A DNA stretch of 45,398 bases from an uncultured Clostridia bacterium (GCA_934663625.1 CAKUKP010000008.1:1-45398), one strand, 5' to 3'. Shown: positions 17,541 through 25,910, counted from the stretch's first letter. Notes: generated by a model from the sequence alone, not told the origin. Translations and numbers: made by a program.

Positions 17541-19291
17541 GATTCCGCTTCACCCGCTTTCTTCCCTGTATTCACCGTCTTTGTACACATAAACTCAGCA
17601 AGACGGAATACGCCGTCGATGGTGTTCCGGATGCGATCTTTCGCGTCATCCGTGTCCTTAAGGCTGTCATACACCTCGCACATCGCGGCAATGATCAGAT
17701 CGAATTCCTCTGTATCGACATCCTTCGAATCGCTGCTGTTGGCGATGAACCATGCTTTCAACCGCACTCTGCGTTCGTCATCGGGCAATTCCAGCATTTT
17801 TTCAATCAGCGGATATTGTTCTACCACCTTCCAATGCATGGAACGGCTGAGCATCGCCCTCGAATCGCCATTCCGGCTCTCCGCATTCTGGGTCGCGCTT
17901 TGATCCGCATTCCGGCTCTTCGCGTTCCGGATCACACTTTGAATGTATTTAACCACGGCGGAATATGCGCTTATGTTCTTATCGCCATAGCCGCACAGCG
18001 CCAGACTGGATCGCTGACCGCTGTGTTTGCGCAATTCAATCGCGATCGCCTTTTTGGCGCGATTGCCCGACCATGCCTGCCTTTTGGCAACATCGAACAA
18101 TGCATTCAGACAATCCGCCCGCATATGGCGGAACGGATATTTATAATGGCTGATCGCAATGCCAAAGGACAGCGTGGGTACGATCAGCTTTCCATCCTTT
18201 TGAACATTCGGGAAACCGTCCTTCTTCTCCAGCGCATCAAAGCCTTTCCACGCCGCGTCAAATCTTTCGCCGAGCCTTTCCACCAGATCAAACACGCTGA
18301 TTTTCTGATCGCGCGCCTCCGGATCCTTTGGCTCCGGATCATTTCCGATGATCGGCGCGATAAAAAACATATCGTCGCCGCCGAAGTATATCGGCATCGC
18401 ACCGTATTTGCGAACATATTCTATGTTATCCTCGGTGCGCGCGATGATGAATTCGGACAGCTTATTATATGCGTTCCGATTTGTTTTTGCGAGTACATCG
18501 TTCAGGGTGCCCATCGAATCGCCATCGGAATAGAGCACCGCCAGATAATCGTTCAGCAGCAGTGCGCGGTTCCCCGATCTGTGGGCGATCGTACCGAAAT
18601 CACCCATCGCAACCTTTTCCGATGCATCGGAAGCGCCATCCCGCTTCGTTTCAAGATTCCCCTTTGCCCAGGGGCTGTTCTTCAGCGCATCATGATCGAT
18701 GTAGCGCAGCAGATAATCGTTTTGGTCTTCCTTTGCGAGGAACGGCGGGAAACGATCCTGCTTTTCCAGCGCCGCAATAACCTCCTGAATCGGGAAATCA
18801 TCGCTATCTTTGGCTTCCCGCACGTGCGTGAGTATGTATATTTTTTTCTGCAAATACGCTTTGCAATCCGCAACTTTGCAATCCGTCAAATCACCATTGC
18901 CGATCGTGGCGATGATCTCCTCGCCAAGCTCCGTATACATATTGTCGATCGTGGCGATGATCTCCTCGCTAAGCTCTGTATACATTCTGTCGATCGCATC
19001 TCCAAGCATCTGATCTACAGCATCGCGCTGCATATCCTCCGCGCGGAAAATGATATGATCCGAAAATGTGCCCGCGCCCCTGATCCCCTGAAACATTTCA
19101 TTTCGATTCTCTTTCGGCGTTTCGTAGGGGGAAACAATTTCGACGCCTTTCTTCGCGTTCAAATCCTGTATGATGATCTGCGCGATGCGGGAATACATAT
19201 AACTCGCCATCCAGATTTCCAATGGTCTGCGCACAAGGCCGATGGTTTCAAAGACCGGTCCGATAACGCAGCCGCCGAAGAATATGCTCAT
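17537..19291 (-). CDS. cas10: Cas10/Cmr2, HD-less, GGDD cyclase
   Basis: 584 aa. Cas10 is the signalling subunit: on target RNA binding its palm polymerises ATP (cOA) or, in some III-B enzymes, joins ATP to SAM. The active palm motif YFGGDDMFF is at about 302-310, and the first palm carries LYSDGDSMG (254-261). The N-terminus begins directly at the non-HD start (GPVFETIGLVRRPLEIWMASYMYS), so the HD DNase domain is absent, as in Bacteroides-type Cmr2. Residues 101-130 are a 15-aa in-frame tandem duplication. Near 450-472 is a repetitive Asn/Ser/Arg-rich insert (SRNADQSATQNAESRNGD). Overlaps cmr1 and cmr3 by 4 bases each. Which nucleotide signal it makes cannot be told from the motif. Confidence 0.95.
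   Translation of the reverse strand: MSIFFGGCVIGPVFETIGLVRRPLEIWMASYMYSRIAQIIIQDLNAKKGVEIVSPYETPKENRNEMFQGIRGAGTFSDHIIFRAEDMQRDAVDQMLGDAIDRMYTELSEEIIATIDNMYTELGEEIIATIGNGDLTDCKVADCKAYLQKKIYILTHVREAKDSDDFPIQEVIAALEKQDRFPPFLAKEDQNDYLLRYIDHDALKNSPWAKGNLETKRDGASDASEKVAMGDFGTIAHRSGNRALLLNDYLAVLYSDGDSMGTLNDVLAKTNRNAYNKLSEFIIARTEDNIEYVRKYGAMPIYFGGDDMFFIAPIIGNDPEPKDPEARDQKISVFDLVERLGERFDAAWKGFDALEKKDGFPNVQKDGKLIVPTLSFGIAISHYKYPFRHMRADCLNALFDVAKRQAWSGNRAKKAIAIELRKHSGQRSSLALCGYGDKNISAYSAVVKYIQSVIRNAKSRNADQSATQNAESRNGDSRAMLSRSMHWKVVEQYPLIEKMLELPDDERRVRLKAWFIANSSDSKDVDTEEFDLIIAAMCEVYDSLKDTDDAKDRIRNTIDGVFRLAEFMCTKTVNTGKKAGEAES
18902..18991 (-). repeat. 45-bp in-frame tandem duplication inside cas10
   Basis: Two adjacent 45-bp units encode DRMYTELSEEIIATI and DNMYTELGEEIIATI. 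The DNA units differ at only a few positions, indicating a recent duplication that adds one helical turn block before the first palm domain. Confidence 0.85.
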
Positions 19292-20487
19292 ATCCCTTCA
19301 CCTCCCGCTTCTACTTTATTGATCAGGCGTCCGCCGTCATTTCCTGCGACAAAATCCAAAAAGCCGACCAGTGAAAATTCTTTCTGGTTTGGCGTCTTTA
19401 ATTTTTCGGTATGTCCGCCACACTTAAACGCAAACTCTCTATCGAACATCACATTCGGAATTCTCTTCACGAGGATGTATACTTGCAGTTGTTTACCGAT
19501 TCTGACGGGTTTGAAGATCAGCGGGCTGGCAAAGCGCTGAATGCCCTCTTTCTGATCCGCTACTTTGACCTCACCCCCATTTTTACCAACCCTGTAGGAA
19601 CCGGACAGCCCCAGCATTGCACGCAGGAAACGTGCCTCCGGTTCATTGTCCTGCGCTCCTGCAGAATCGTTCGAACTGCTTTGTGCGTTATAACCGAATT
19701 TCTGTCTGATCCACCATTTTTCACCGTTCAGAAAAATGTATTCTACGTCGGATTTCTCTTCGGAAAGAACCTCCGACTGATCTTGCTTCCGTTTTATCGG
19801 ATAACTTCCGCTCTTCATCTGCGCATAGATGTTGTTGACGCCGGCGAGCGCTGCGCCCCAACTACCATAACCGCTTGGCAGTTTGTACAGATTTGGTTTA
19901 AATTCACCGGAGAGCTTTTTTACGGCATCCTGAATCGCATCTTCACCGGAGAGCTTTTTTACGGCTTCCCGAATCGCATCTTCACCGGAAAGCTTTTTTA
20001 CGGCTTCCCGAATCTCTTTTTCCGTACATGTAACAGGTTCGCCATTAATCGAAACCACCTGAAAACTGCCATAGCCCTTTGTGGCGCGAACGCCGAAATT
20101 GTGCAGCAGGAAAAATGCGGCGATGTTTTCCCTGATCTTGCCCAGCAGATCACCTTTCGCGCTGATGATGGTCATCGTCACAGACTTGCTGCACATAACG
20201 CCGTCGGACTTCGCAAAATAGGGCATCTGCGCATTATTATATTTCTTCAGCGCTTCGTTTTCAACTTTAGCCCAAGCTTCCGCCCGAAACGTCATCCTGT
20301 AATCAAACGCCTTATTCGTGGTATCATGCATCCATGATTTTATATCCGGCTCACTTTTGCATATTTCGATCAGAAACCGATCCAGCGCAGGCTTTACCGC
20401 CGTCGCGCGCAGCGTCGCGCCCGCTTCTTCCGCCTGAAAATGAATCATCGGCGTATTCTGCTGCAATTGCACAATCAGCTTTGGCAT
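19288..20487 (-). CDS. cmr1: Cmr1, type III-B RAMP protein (Cas7 group)
   Basis: 399 aa. Cmr1 sits at the head of the Cmr complex near the end of the crRNA-target duplex. Seen: TPMIHFQAEEAGATLRATAVKPALDRFL at the N-terminus in conserved pieces (TPMIHFQ; GATLRATAVKP) and the RAMP loop GVRATKGYGSF (131-142). Residues 159-197 hold three tandem 13-aa copies of IREAVKKLSGEDA. The C-terminal half has RFLRAMLGLSGSYRVG and FASPLIFKPV, common in Cmr1. Overlaps cas10 by 4 bases, and lies 3 bases after the CorA-like gene. N-terminal RBS is AGGAGGTTGAC-like upstream of ATG 20487. Confidence 0.9.
   Translation of the reverse strand: MPKLIVQLQQNTPMIHFQAEEAGATLRATAVKPALDRFLIEICKSEPDIKSWMHDTTNKAFDYRMTFRAEAWAKVENEALKKYNNAQMPYFAKSDGVMCSKSVTMTIISAKGDLLGKIRENIAAFFLLHNFGVRATKGYGSFQVVSINGEPVTCTEKEIREAVKKLSGEDAIREAVKKLSGEDAIQDAVKKLSGEFKPNLYKLPSGYGSWGAALAGVNNIYAQMKSGSYPIKRKQDQSEVLSEEKSDVEYIFLNGEKWWIRQKFGYNAQSSSNDSAGAQDNEPEARFLRAMLGLSGSYRVGKNGGEVKVADQKEGIQRFASPLIFKPVRIGKQLQVYILVKRIPNVMFDREFAFKCGGHTEKLKTPNQKEFSLVGFLDFVAGNDGGRLINKVEAGGEGI
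19897..20013 (-). repeat. 39-bp triplet repeat inside cmr1
   Basis: Three consecutive 39-bp units encode IREAVKKLSGEDA, IREAVKKLSGEDA and IQDAVKKLSGEFK. The first two are near-identical in DNA. Together with the cas10 duplication this shows repeat expansion in two neighbouring Cmr genes without breaking the frame. Confidence 0.88.
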
Positions 20488-20490
20488 ATG

Positions 20491-22308
20491 TCAACCTCCT
20501 ATGGCTTTCGTATTTGAGGACGGCAATCTTTTTTTCTTCGATTTTCCGTTCAATTTTAAGTTCGATTCTTTAAAGTGTCGGTTATACGCCATCAGCAGAA
20601 CGCCCCATGTGATAACCGTAACCAAAGCATACCCTATCTGCGCAGGCAATACTTCACCCAGAAATATCTGCGCCAAACCAAGCACCGCGCCCACAATTTC
20701 AAGCCACGCAATGATCCACCCAAGCTTATTAAAATCGAATGTCATTCGGGTATCGGTTGCGGAAAAGAGCGCGTCCAGACGCTTCGTGATGATCTCTTCC
20801 ACATCCCGCACGCCGAGCGCATCGCGCACCATCTGCGAAAGTTCGATGCCCTGTTCCTGATAGGTGATGTTGTTGCTGCCCAACCGGCTCTGGTATTGCA
20901 GAAAGCGTTCGCGAATATCCAGCACTGCCAACCGCTTCTCCGGCGAATCGGGTTGATGGGAAACCTGCGCAATCTCCTGTTCAAATTTGTTCAGGGTCGC
21001 ATAGCACGCCACGGCAAGGCAGGCAAGCTGCATATATAATGTAAGGAAGCTCGTCACGACATAATCCGGCATTCCGGCGCTGCCGAGGGCGACGAAGCTT
21101 CTTTGCGATGCACCGTACAGCGTTCCATATTCCAGCCATCGTCTGTTCAGATGGGTTTGGAGAAGCTCGCTTCGCATACTTTTATCGTTGCAGGAACAGC
21201 CTCCTGCCGGATCAACAAACACGTATTCATAGATCGATTTGGAAAACTCCTCCGTCTCCTCGAATGCGTATTGACCGTTCTTCGGCTCAAGTAAGTCCTT
21301 CGCCGCATCATTCTTCACCAGGCTCATAACATACATTCGATCGTCCAGCGCCGGCGTGATCAGATAGCAATGCTCGGTATCATCCCGCCTGGATATGTCG
21401 GTGCTAAATTGCTTTCCTTTCCTGCCATAGTTCAGGATATACTTTAATGTGCGGGCAACATATCCGTTGACCGCGGAATTGATCATATCCGCAGGTGTTC
21501 GTTTGATTTTATTTGGATCATTTGGATCGCTTTCGGAAAAGCTCCTAATATACTTACGGAATTTTGTTTCATAAGGTTTTGCTTCCTGTTCTTTTGTCCC
21601 TTGACCATCCGTTGCTTGACTGTTCTGATCCTTTTCCTGACCATTCCACATCAACGCAAGTCTATCCGCGCACAGCGAAAACGACGGGCTGATCGTCGGC
21701 AGGCTGATGCGCCGCCCATATTCGTTGATGTTCTTGACGGCTGCAAACGAAGCTTGTTTCGCATTGCGATTTTCGCATTCCATAATCAGAACGGCGATGC
21801 CGGTATCATAAATATTCAGCTTGATTGCATTTACAAGCAGTGAATACGTCGTTCCATTCTTTTCTATTACGTATTTGGCTTTTTCGTGAATCGTATTCCG
21901 CAGGAAAACATACGTTCGCAGAACCCCGCCATCGCCGGTATTGCCAGTATCGAAAATCGAATTATGTGCCGATGGGCAGAAGTATTGCAGCGCAGCATAG
22001 GTATTGACCGCGTCTTCCCATTCTTTCTTTTTCGCGTCTTTCGATTCCTGGCTGTTCGATCCATCGGAATGATCGCTCGGGGCATCAACGGATGTTATCT
22101 CGTCAGATTTAACGGGATAAATGCTCTGGCGCTGCCAAACCGTTTTACTTCCAAAATAACCGGAATTCTCGAAATATTCACAGAATTCCGAAAACGTTAC
22201 ATCCGAATTGTACTTGTTCTGCCAGATGAACGGGAACATAAACGTGTGGTAGCTATAGACATTCTTCTGTTTATCTATGCTCTCTTGCTTTCCCTCTTCA
22301 TTCGCCAT
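20491..22308 (-). CDS. CorA-like membrane effector of type III-B CRISPR
   Basis: 605 aa. A long soluble N-terminal domain (with a Ser/Asp/Lys-rich stretch near residues 80-100), a helical stalk (SNNITYQEQGIELSQMVRDALGV...IITKRLDALF) and two C-terminal membrane helices at about 530-551 and 558-577, then a basic tail. This is the CorA topology, but the magnesium-channel GMN motif is not visible. First gene of the Cmr operon with a DEDDh exonuclease in the same operon, which is the known company of CRISPR CorA proteins; the Bacteroides fragilis one is a membrane effector opened by SAM-AMP. I infer abortive membrane permeabilisation. The start has GGGAG nine bases upstream. The family call rests on topology and context. 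Confidence 0.75.
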   Translation of the reverse strand: MANEEGKQESIDKQKNVYSYHTFMFPFIWQNKYNSDVTFSEFCEYFENSGYFGSKTVWQRQSIYPVKSDEITSVDAPSDHSDGSNSQESKDAKKKEWEDAVNTYAALQYFCPSAHNSIFDTGNTGDGGVLRTYVFLRNTIHEKAKYVIEKNGTTYSLLVNAIKLNIYDTGIAVLIMECENRNAKQASFAAVKNINEYGRRISLPTISPSFSLCADRLALMWNGQEKDQNSQATDGQGTKEQEAKPYETKFRKYIRSFSESDPNDPNKIKRTPADMINSAVNGYVARTLKYILNYGRKGKQFSTDISRRDDTEHCYLITPALDDRMYVMSLVKNDAAKDLLEPKNGQYAFEETEEFSKSIYEYVFVDPAGGCSCNDKSMRSELLQTHLNRRWLEYGTLYGASQRSFVALGSAGMPDYVVTSFLTLYMQLACLAVACYATLNKFEQEIAQVSHQPDSPEKRLAVLDIRERFLQYQSRLGSNNITYQEQGIELSQMVRDALGVRDVEEIITKRLDALFSATDTRMTFDFNKLGWIIAWLEIVGAVLGLAQIFLGEVLPAQIGYALVTVITWGVLLMAYNRHFKESNLKLNGKSKKKRLPSSNTKAIGG

Positions 22309-22353
22309 CTTTCGTAACTCCCTGTCGTTAAATATATTATAATATGTATTAGA

Positions 22354-22382
22354 AGTTTAACATAAAAAGTATCAATTGTCAA
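22354..22382 (-). promoter_or_regulatory. Promoter of the Cmr/CorA operon
   Basis: Reading leftwards, TTGACA (22382-22377) and TAAACT (22359-22354) are separated by 17 nt, 46 bases upstream of the start codon. A TATAAT also occurs further downstream (about 22342-22337) but without a matching -35. Confidence 0.6.
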
Positions 22383-22618
22383 TTACAAGTTTATGACCGG
22401 TTAGCGCGCGGCGAATTTTCAGTTCACCCGCGCTTCCGCTCCAATCCGCAGAAAAAGCTTCCGCGCGGCAGAAAATCGCGATGCATCGCCGGTTCCATCG
22501 CGCCCAAAAAAATCGTCAATCGAACTTTCTTAACGCGCCATTCCGGCAAAAACGCGCGAAATCAAGCAGCTTCCACCGAGATTGACGAATTATTTGAACC
22601 ATTTTTGATATTTCATCA

Positions 22619-22647
22619 TTGACAAAAACGCCATATTGTGGTACATT
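22619..22647 (+). promoter_or_regulatory. Leader promoter of CRISPR array 2
   Basis: TTGACA (22619-22624), 17 nt, TACATT (22642-22647). Transcription would start about 22654, just before the first repeat at 22673. It points away from the Cmr operon, so leader and operon are divergently driven from 22354-22647. The stretch 22383-22618 between them shows no gene. Confidence 0.65.
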
Positions 22648-22672
22648 GTATCCAAGAACACAAAATGTTCAA

Positions 22673-23224
22673 GTTTCGCGTTCCCATTGGGAATTAATAC
22701 AATCTTATTAGTTATCAATTCTTTCGGCCAAAGTAATACAAGTTTCGCGTTCCCATTGGGAATTAATACTATAAGGCTGGTAGGAATCGCCAATCGCAAG
22801 ATAGCATAGACGGCAAGGACAGGTTTCGCGTTCCCATTGGGAATTAATACTCATGCACCGCGGCACGGCGAAAGTGCATCGCACGTTCGCGGTTTCGCGT
22901 TCCCACGCGAACCAATTCCGGCTCCACCTGATGGGGGAGCTGGCATCGCGGAGCGATGACTGAGGGAGAGAACCCGTTCGCAGAACCTGCAATAATTCGA
23001 TCGGTGCGTTATCTCTCCTTCCGTCTGCCTTCGGCATCCACCTTCCTCATCAGAGGAAGGCAAGATCATTAACAAACCCCGTCCAATCAGCAAAAGGCGG
23101 GGTATTATCAATGATCTGGATAATCCGTTTCGCGTTCCCATCGGGGATTAATACAAGACCCACAGGTCGAGTCCCTCATCGCTCTTGGCAACAATCGTTT
23201 CGCGTTCCCACAGGGAATAACGCC
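22673..23224 (+). CRISPR. CRISPR array 2, associated with the III-B locus
   Basis: The 28-nt repeat begins GTTTCGCGTTCCCATTGG and ends GAATTAATAC, with a TTCCC / GGGAA stem. Intact copies: 22673-22700, 22742-22769, 22823-22850; a variant at 23127-23154; a partial copy at 22892-22905 whose second half is replaced by an inserted element; and a decayed last copy at 23197-23224. Spacers between uninterrupted repeats are 41, 53, 41 and 42 nt; lengths around 41 nt and above suit type III. Decay is at the right end, so the leader is at the left, in agreement with the promoter at 22619-22647. Confidence 0.9.
22906..23126. repeat. Hairpin-rich element inserted in array 2
   Basis: After the first 14 bases of a repeat the sequence departs into small hairpins: CTCCacctgatgGGGGAG, CATCGC gga GCGATG, TGCC ttc GGCA and CCTTCCTC atca GAGGAAGG. 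The two ends are loosely inverted copies of each other (CTGATG.GG.GAG.TGG type on both strands), as in a MITE. The build is the same as the hairpin units at 8513-8780. Part of the right end (about 23070-23126) may be leftover spacer. Confidence 0.6.
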
Positions 23225-23369
23225 CCTCCCGTTCCATAAAACCCCGCATCTCGCGTCTGTCAAGGCGTTCCCCTACCCATTCCTCTCCCGCACGGCATAT
23301 TCAATTTGATTCGCTCGCGCATATATCGGAAGAACATTTGAATTATTTGTAGCAATTCCGCGCATTCCA

Positions 23370-23378
23370 TGTTATACT
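23370..23378 (+). promoter_or_regulatory. Extended -10 promoter of the ATPase pair
   Basis: TGTTATACT is an extended -10 (TG, one base, TATACT) 55 bases upstream of ATG 23434. No good -35 hexamer is present, as often with extended -10 promoters. Confidence 0.5.
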
Positions 23379-23433
23379 ATAAACAGTACCACGGCATGAT
23401 ATATGGATAACTTACTTCGAAGGGAGTTCCGCA

Positions 23434-24303
23434 ATGGGAAGCAATGCAATTGAGGATATCCGCTCCATCCACGGCATGGAGGAATTCAAGGCGTTGGCGG
23501 CGCGGCTTGCGCAGGTTGCCGATAACCGAAGGAAGCTGACCGGCGCGCGGATTCAACTGCCCAACTATCTATTTGCGGTTGCGCCGGGCTGCGGCGTGAC
23601 CACGCGCATCCGGCAACTGACGCGGCTATTGGACGATCTGCACCTGATCCGCTTTGAGGGCGACCGCAAATACTTCGAATGGGTGCTGGATTCCGCCGCG
23701 TTCAAGGAAAACGGCGGCTTTGACCGGCTGCTGGATCAAATTCGTCTGGTCGCCGGATTTCGGAACAGTTTTTACGGCGTGATCGGTTTGGATATCGAAG
23801 CATGGGTGCGAAATGCGGATTCGCCCGATCTTTCGCGCCTGATGGATTTTGCCGAGGATATGCTGGGGCAAATCACCATCGTATTCGTGGTAAATCTGCA
23901 CGACGCGGATGCGCTTGCGCCGATCGCGCGCAGAATATCCCAGGCGATGCCGTTGGAAATCATTCGAATTGAAATGCCGAACGCGGAGGAGCTGGTGCAG
24001 TGCCTTACGGACTTTCTGCGTAAGCGCGGCTTTTCCGTGCGCACATCGGCAAAGGAATATTTCCTTTCGATCATGCCGGAGCTGATCCGAGATGAGCAGT
24101 TCGACGGTTTTCAGACGCTGGAAAATCTGGCGGATGAAATCGTATATCGCTATTGCTCCGGTGAAATCAAGGATTCGATATATCTTGATCGATCGGACGT
24201 CGCATTCATCAGCGCGCCCGATGGTTATATCAATCGCATCCGCGGCGGTGCAGGCAGCAAGGTACGGCGGCAAATCGGCTTCGATACGGGGAGGAACGCA
24301 TGA
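23434..24303 (+). CDS. P-loop ATPase-like partner of VirD4-like protein
   Basis: 289 aa, cytosolic. Fold looks like a small AAA+ or ORC-type ATPase: an N-terminal helix pair, then NYLFAVAPGCGVTTRIRQL whose APGCGVTT (50-57) sits where Walker A should be but has Val in place of the essential Lys. A hydrophobic strand ending GLDIEAW could be a Walker B relic, and ITIVFVVNLHDADAL a sensor-1 strand. The C-terminal third is helical. Start has AAGGGAG seven bases upstream. Its stop overlaps the next ATG (ATGA), so it is coupled with the VirD4-like gene. Likely an adaptor or a non-hydrolysing partner; I do not recognise a named family. Confidence 0.75.
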   Translation: MGSNAIEDIRSIHGMEEFKALAARLAQVADNRRKLTGARIQLPNYLFAVAPGCGVTTRIRQLTRLLDDLHLIRFEGDRKYFEWVLDSAAFKENGGFDRLLDQIRLVAGFRNSFYGVIGLDIEAWVRNADSPDLSRLMDFAEDMLGQITIVFVVNLHDADALAPIARRISQAMPLEIIRIEMPNAEELVQCLTDFLRKRGFSVRTSAKEYFLSIMPELIRDEQFDGFQTLENLADEIVYRYCSGEIKDSIYLDRSDVAFISAPDGYINRIRGGAGSKVRRQIGFDTGRNA

Positions 24304-25910
24304 TGCAGCATTATGATTCCTATAGATATGAAACAAATCCGCCGGTAAACGGCGGAACGCGCTGGGCGAGCGATGATGAAATACAGGAAGTCCTATCGAA
24401 GGTGAACCTGTTTGAAAGGCACTATGCGGCGTGCGGTCTGCCGCTGATCTGCGACGGACACAGCGCCTATGTGAACAATACCGATTCCCACAGCCTGATC
24501 ATCGGATCGACCGGTTCAAAGAAATCGCGCCTGTTCGTGATGCCCATGCTGCAAATGATCGCGCGCGCGGGCGAATCCGTTATCGTGACCGATCCGAAGG
24601 GCGAATTGTACGATCGCTCCAGCGGATTGTTTGCGCGCGAGGGCTACCGGATTCAGGTATTGAATTTTCGCGATCCGATGCACAGCAACGGCTGGAATCC
24701 GCTGTATACCGCTTATCTGATGGACAAAATGGGCGAACATGATAAGGCGCTGCAGATGTTTGCGGATATCAGCGCATTTCTGTATGCGGATAAGCCGGGC
24801 AGCAAGCAGGATCCATTCTGGAACCAGAAATCGCGCAGCATCTTTCAGGGCTTGTGCCAGCTGATGCTGGAGGATCCAAATATTCAAAAATCGCAGATTT
24901 CATTTTCAACGCTTGCGGAATTGATGTCGAACATCACCGATGATGTAGCCCCACCCCCCACAGCGGTAATGGATATCGTAAGAAGGGAACTGCCACCGGA
25001 TTCGCTGGCGCGAAAAAAGCTGCTGGAGGGCATGCTCGGCTCCGAAAAGACGATATTGAACGTCACCACGTCCATGCTCGCACCGTTTGATATTTTCTTC
25101 ACCAGTCGTTCGCTGATGAAGATGCTTGCCACGCCCGAAATTGATTTTCGCGAAATCGGCATGAAAAAGACCGCGCTCTTCATCATCATGCCCGATGAAA
25201 AAACGACGCTGCACGCGCTGGTGGGCATGGCAATCAAGAACTGCTATGAAATGCTGATCGATGCGGCGCAATATCAAAGGAACAAAACGCTGCCGGTTCG
25301 GGTGAATTATCTGCTGGATGAATTTTCCAACATTCCCACGATTCCGGATATGAGTTCAATGATCACGGCGGCGCGCAGCCGCAACATTCGATTCTATCTG
25401 ATCGTGCAGAGCATGCAGCAATTGTACAGCAAATACGGCGAAGAAGCGCATACCCTGCGCGGCAATTGCAACGATTGGGTATTTCTGACCAGCCGTGAAT
25501 TGAGCCTTTTGCAGGAATTGGAATCGCTGTGCGGCTGCGACGTCAAAACCGGACAACCGTTAATTACCGTATCGCAGCTGCAGCGGCTGAATAAGGAATC
25601 CGGCGAAGCGCTGGTGCTGTGCGGGCGCATGTATCCCTATCTTACGCATCTGCCGGATATCGACGGGTATCCCTTCGCAGATGTGCCGCCCGTTCCCCTG
25701 CCGAACCTGCCGGAACTGCGGTGCGAGCCGTTCTCATTCGAAGAATATGTCGATCGGTGGACTGTTTCAGGTTTCAGCCTTCCCAATCGTCGAAATGAAT
25801 CGGAAGATATTTTCCGCTTTGGACCCGATGATGATGATCAAGAGGATAATGATCTCTATGAACGGCTAGACCAAAAATTCCAGGCTCTGTACGGAAAAAA
25901 GAGCGATTAG
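24300..25910 (+). CDS. Soluble VirD4/TraG-like coupling ATPase
   Basis: 536 aa. Belongs to the TraG/VirD4 (type IV coupling protein) ATPases that pump DNA or protein substrates. Seen: Walker A IGSTGSKKSR (68-77; the variant GSKKS keeps the Lys), VTDPKGELYD (97-105), NGWNPL, Walker B and following helix LLDEFSNIPTIPDM (about 338-351), and VQSMQQLYSKYG then NCNDWVFL (motif III / TraM-recognition region). The N-terminal membrane anchor of true coupling proteins is missing. No relaxase, VirB4 or other transfer gene is in the window, so it is either an ICE relic or a stand-alone module with its coupled partner. The tail is Asp/Glu rich (FGPDDDDQEDND). Confidence 0.88.
   Translation: MMQHYDSYRYETNPPVNGGTRWASDDEIQEVLSKVNLFERHYAACGLPLICDGHSAYVNNTDSHSLIIGSTGSKKSRLFVMPMLQMIARAGESVIVTDPKGELYDRSSGLFAREGYRIQVLNFRDPMHSNGWNPLYTAYLMDKMGEHDKALQMFADISAFLYADKPGSKQDPFWNQKSRSIFQGLCQLMLEDPNIQKSQISFSTLAELMSNITDDVAPPPTAVMDIVRRELPPDSLARKKLLEGMLGSEKTILNVTTSMLAPFDIFFTSRSLMKMLATPEIDFREIGMKKTALFIIMPDEKTTLHALVGMAIKNCYEMLIDAAQYQRNKTLPVRVNYLLDEFSNIPTIPDMSSMITAARSRNIRFYLIVQSMQQLYSKYGEEAHTLRGNCNDWVFLTSRELSLLQELESLCGCDVKTGQPLITVSQLQRLNKESGEALVLCGRMYPYLTHLPDIDGYPFADVPPVPLPNLPELRCEPFSFEEYVDRWTVSGFSLPNRRNESEDIFRFGPDDDDQEDNDLYERLDQKFQALYGKKSD

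Noticed and set aside
17816..19540. 574-codon frame antisense to cas10 and cmr1
   Set aside because: Shadow of well-supported Cmr genes.
22590..23141. Minus frames across array 2
   Set aside because: Made of repeats read in reverse (NSQWERET strings).
23434..25910. Integrative conjugative element
   Set aside because: Only a VirD4-like gene and its partner are present; no relaxase, integrase or att repeats.
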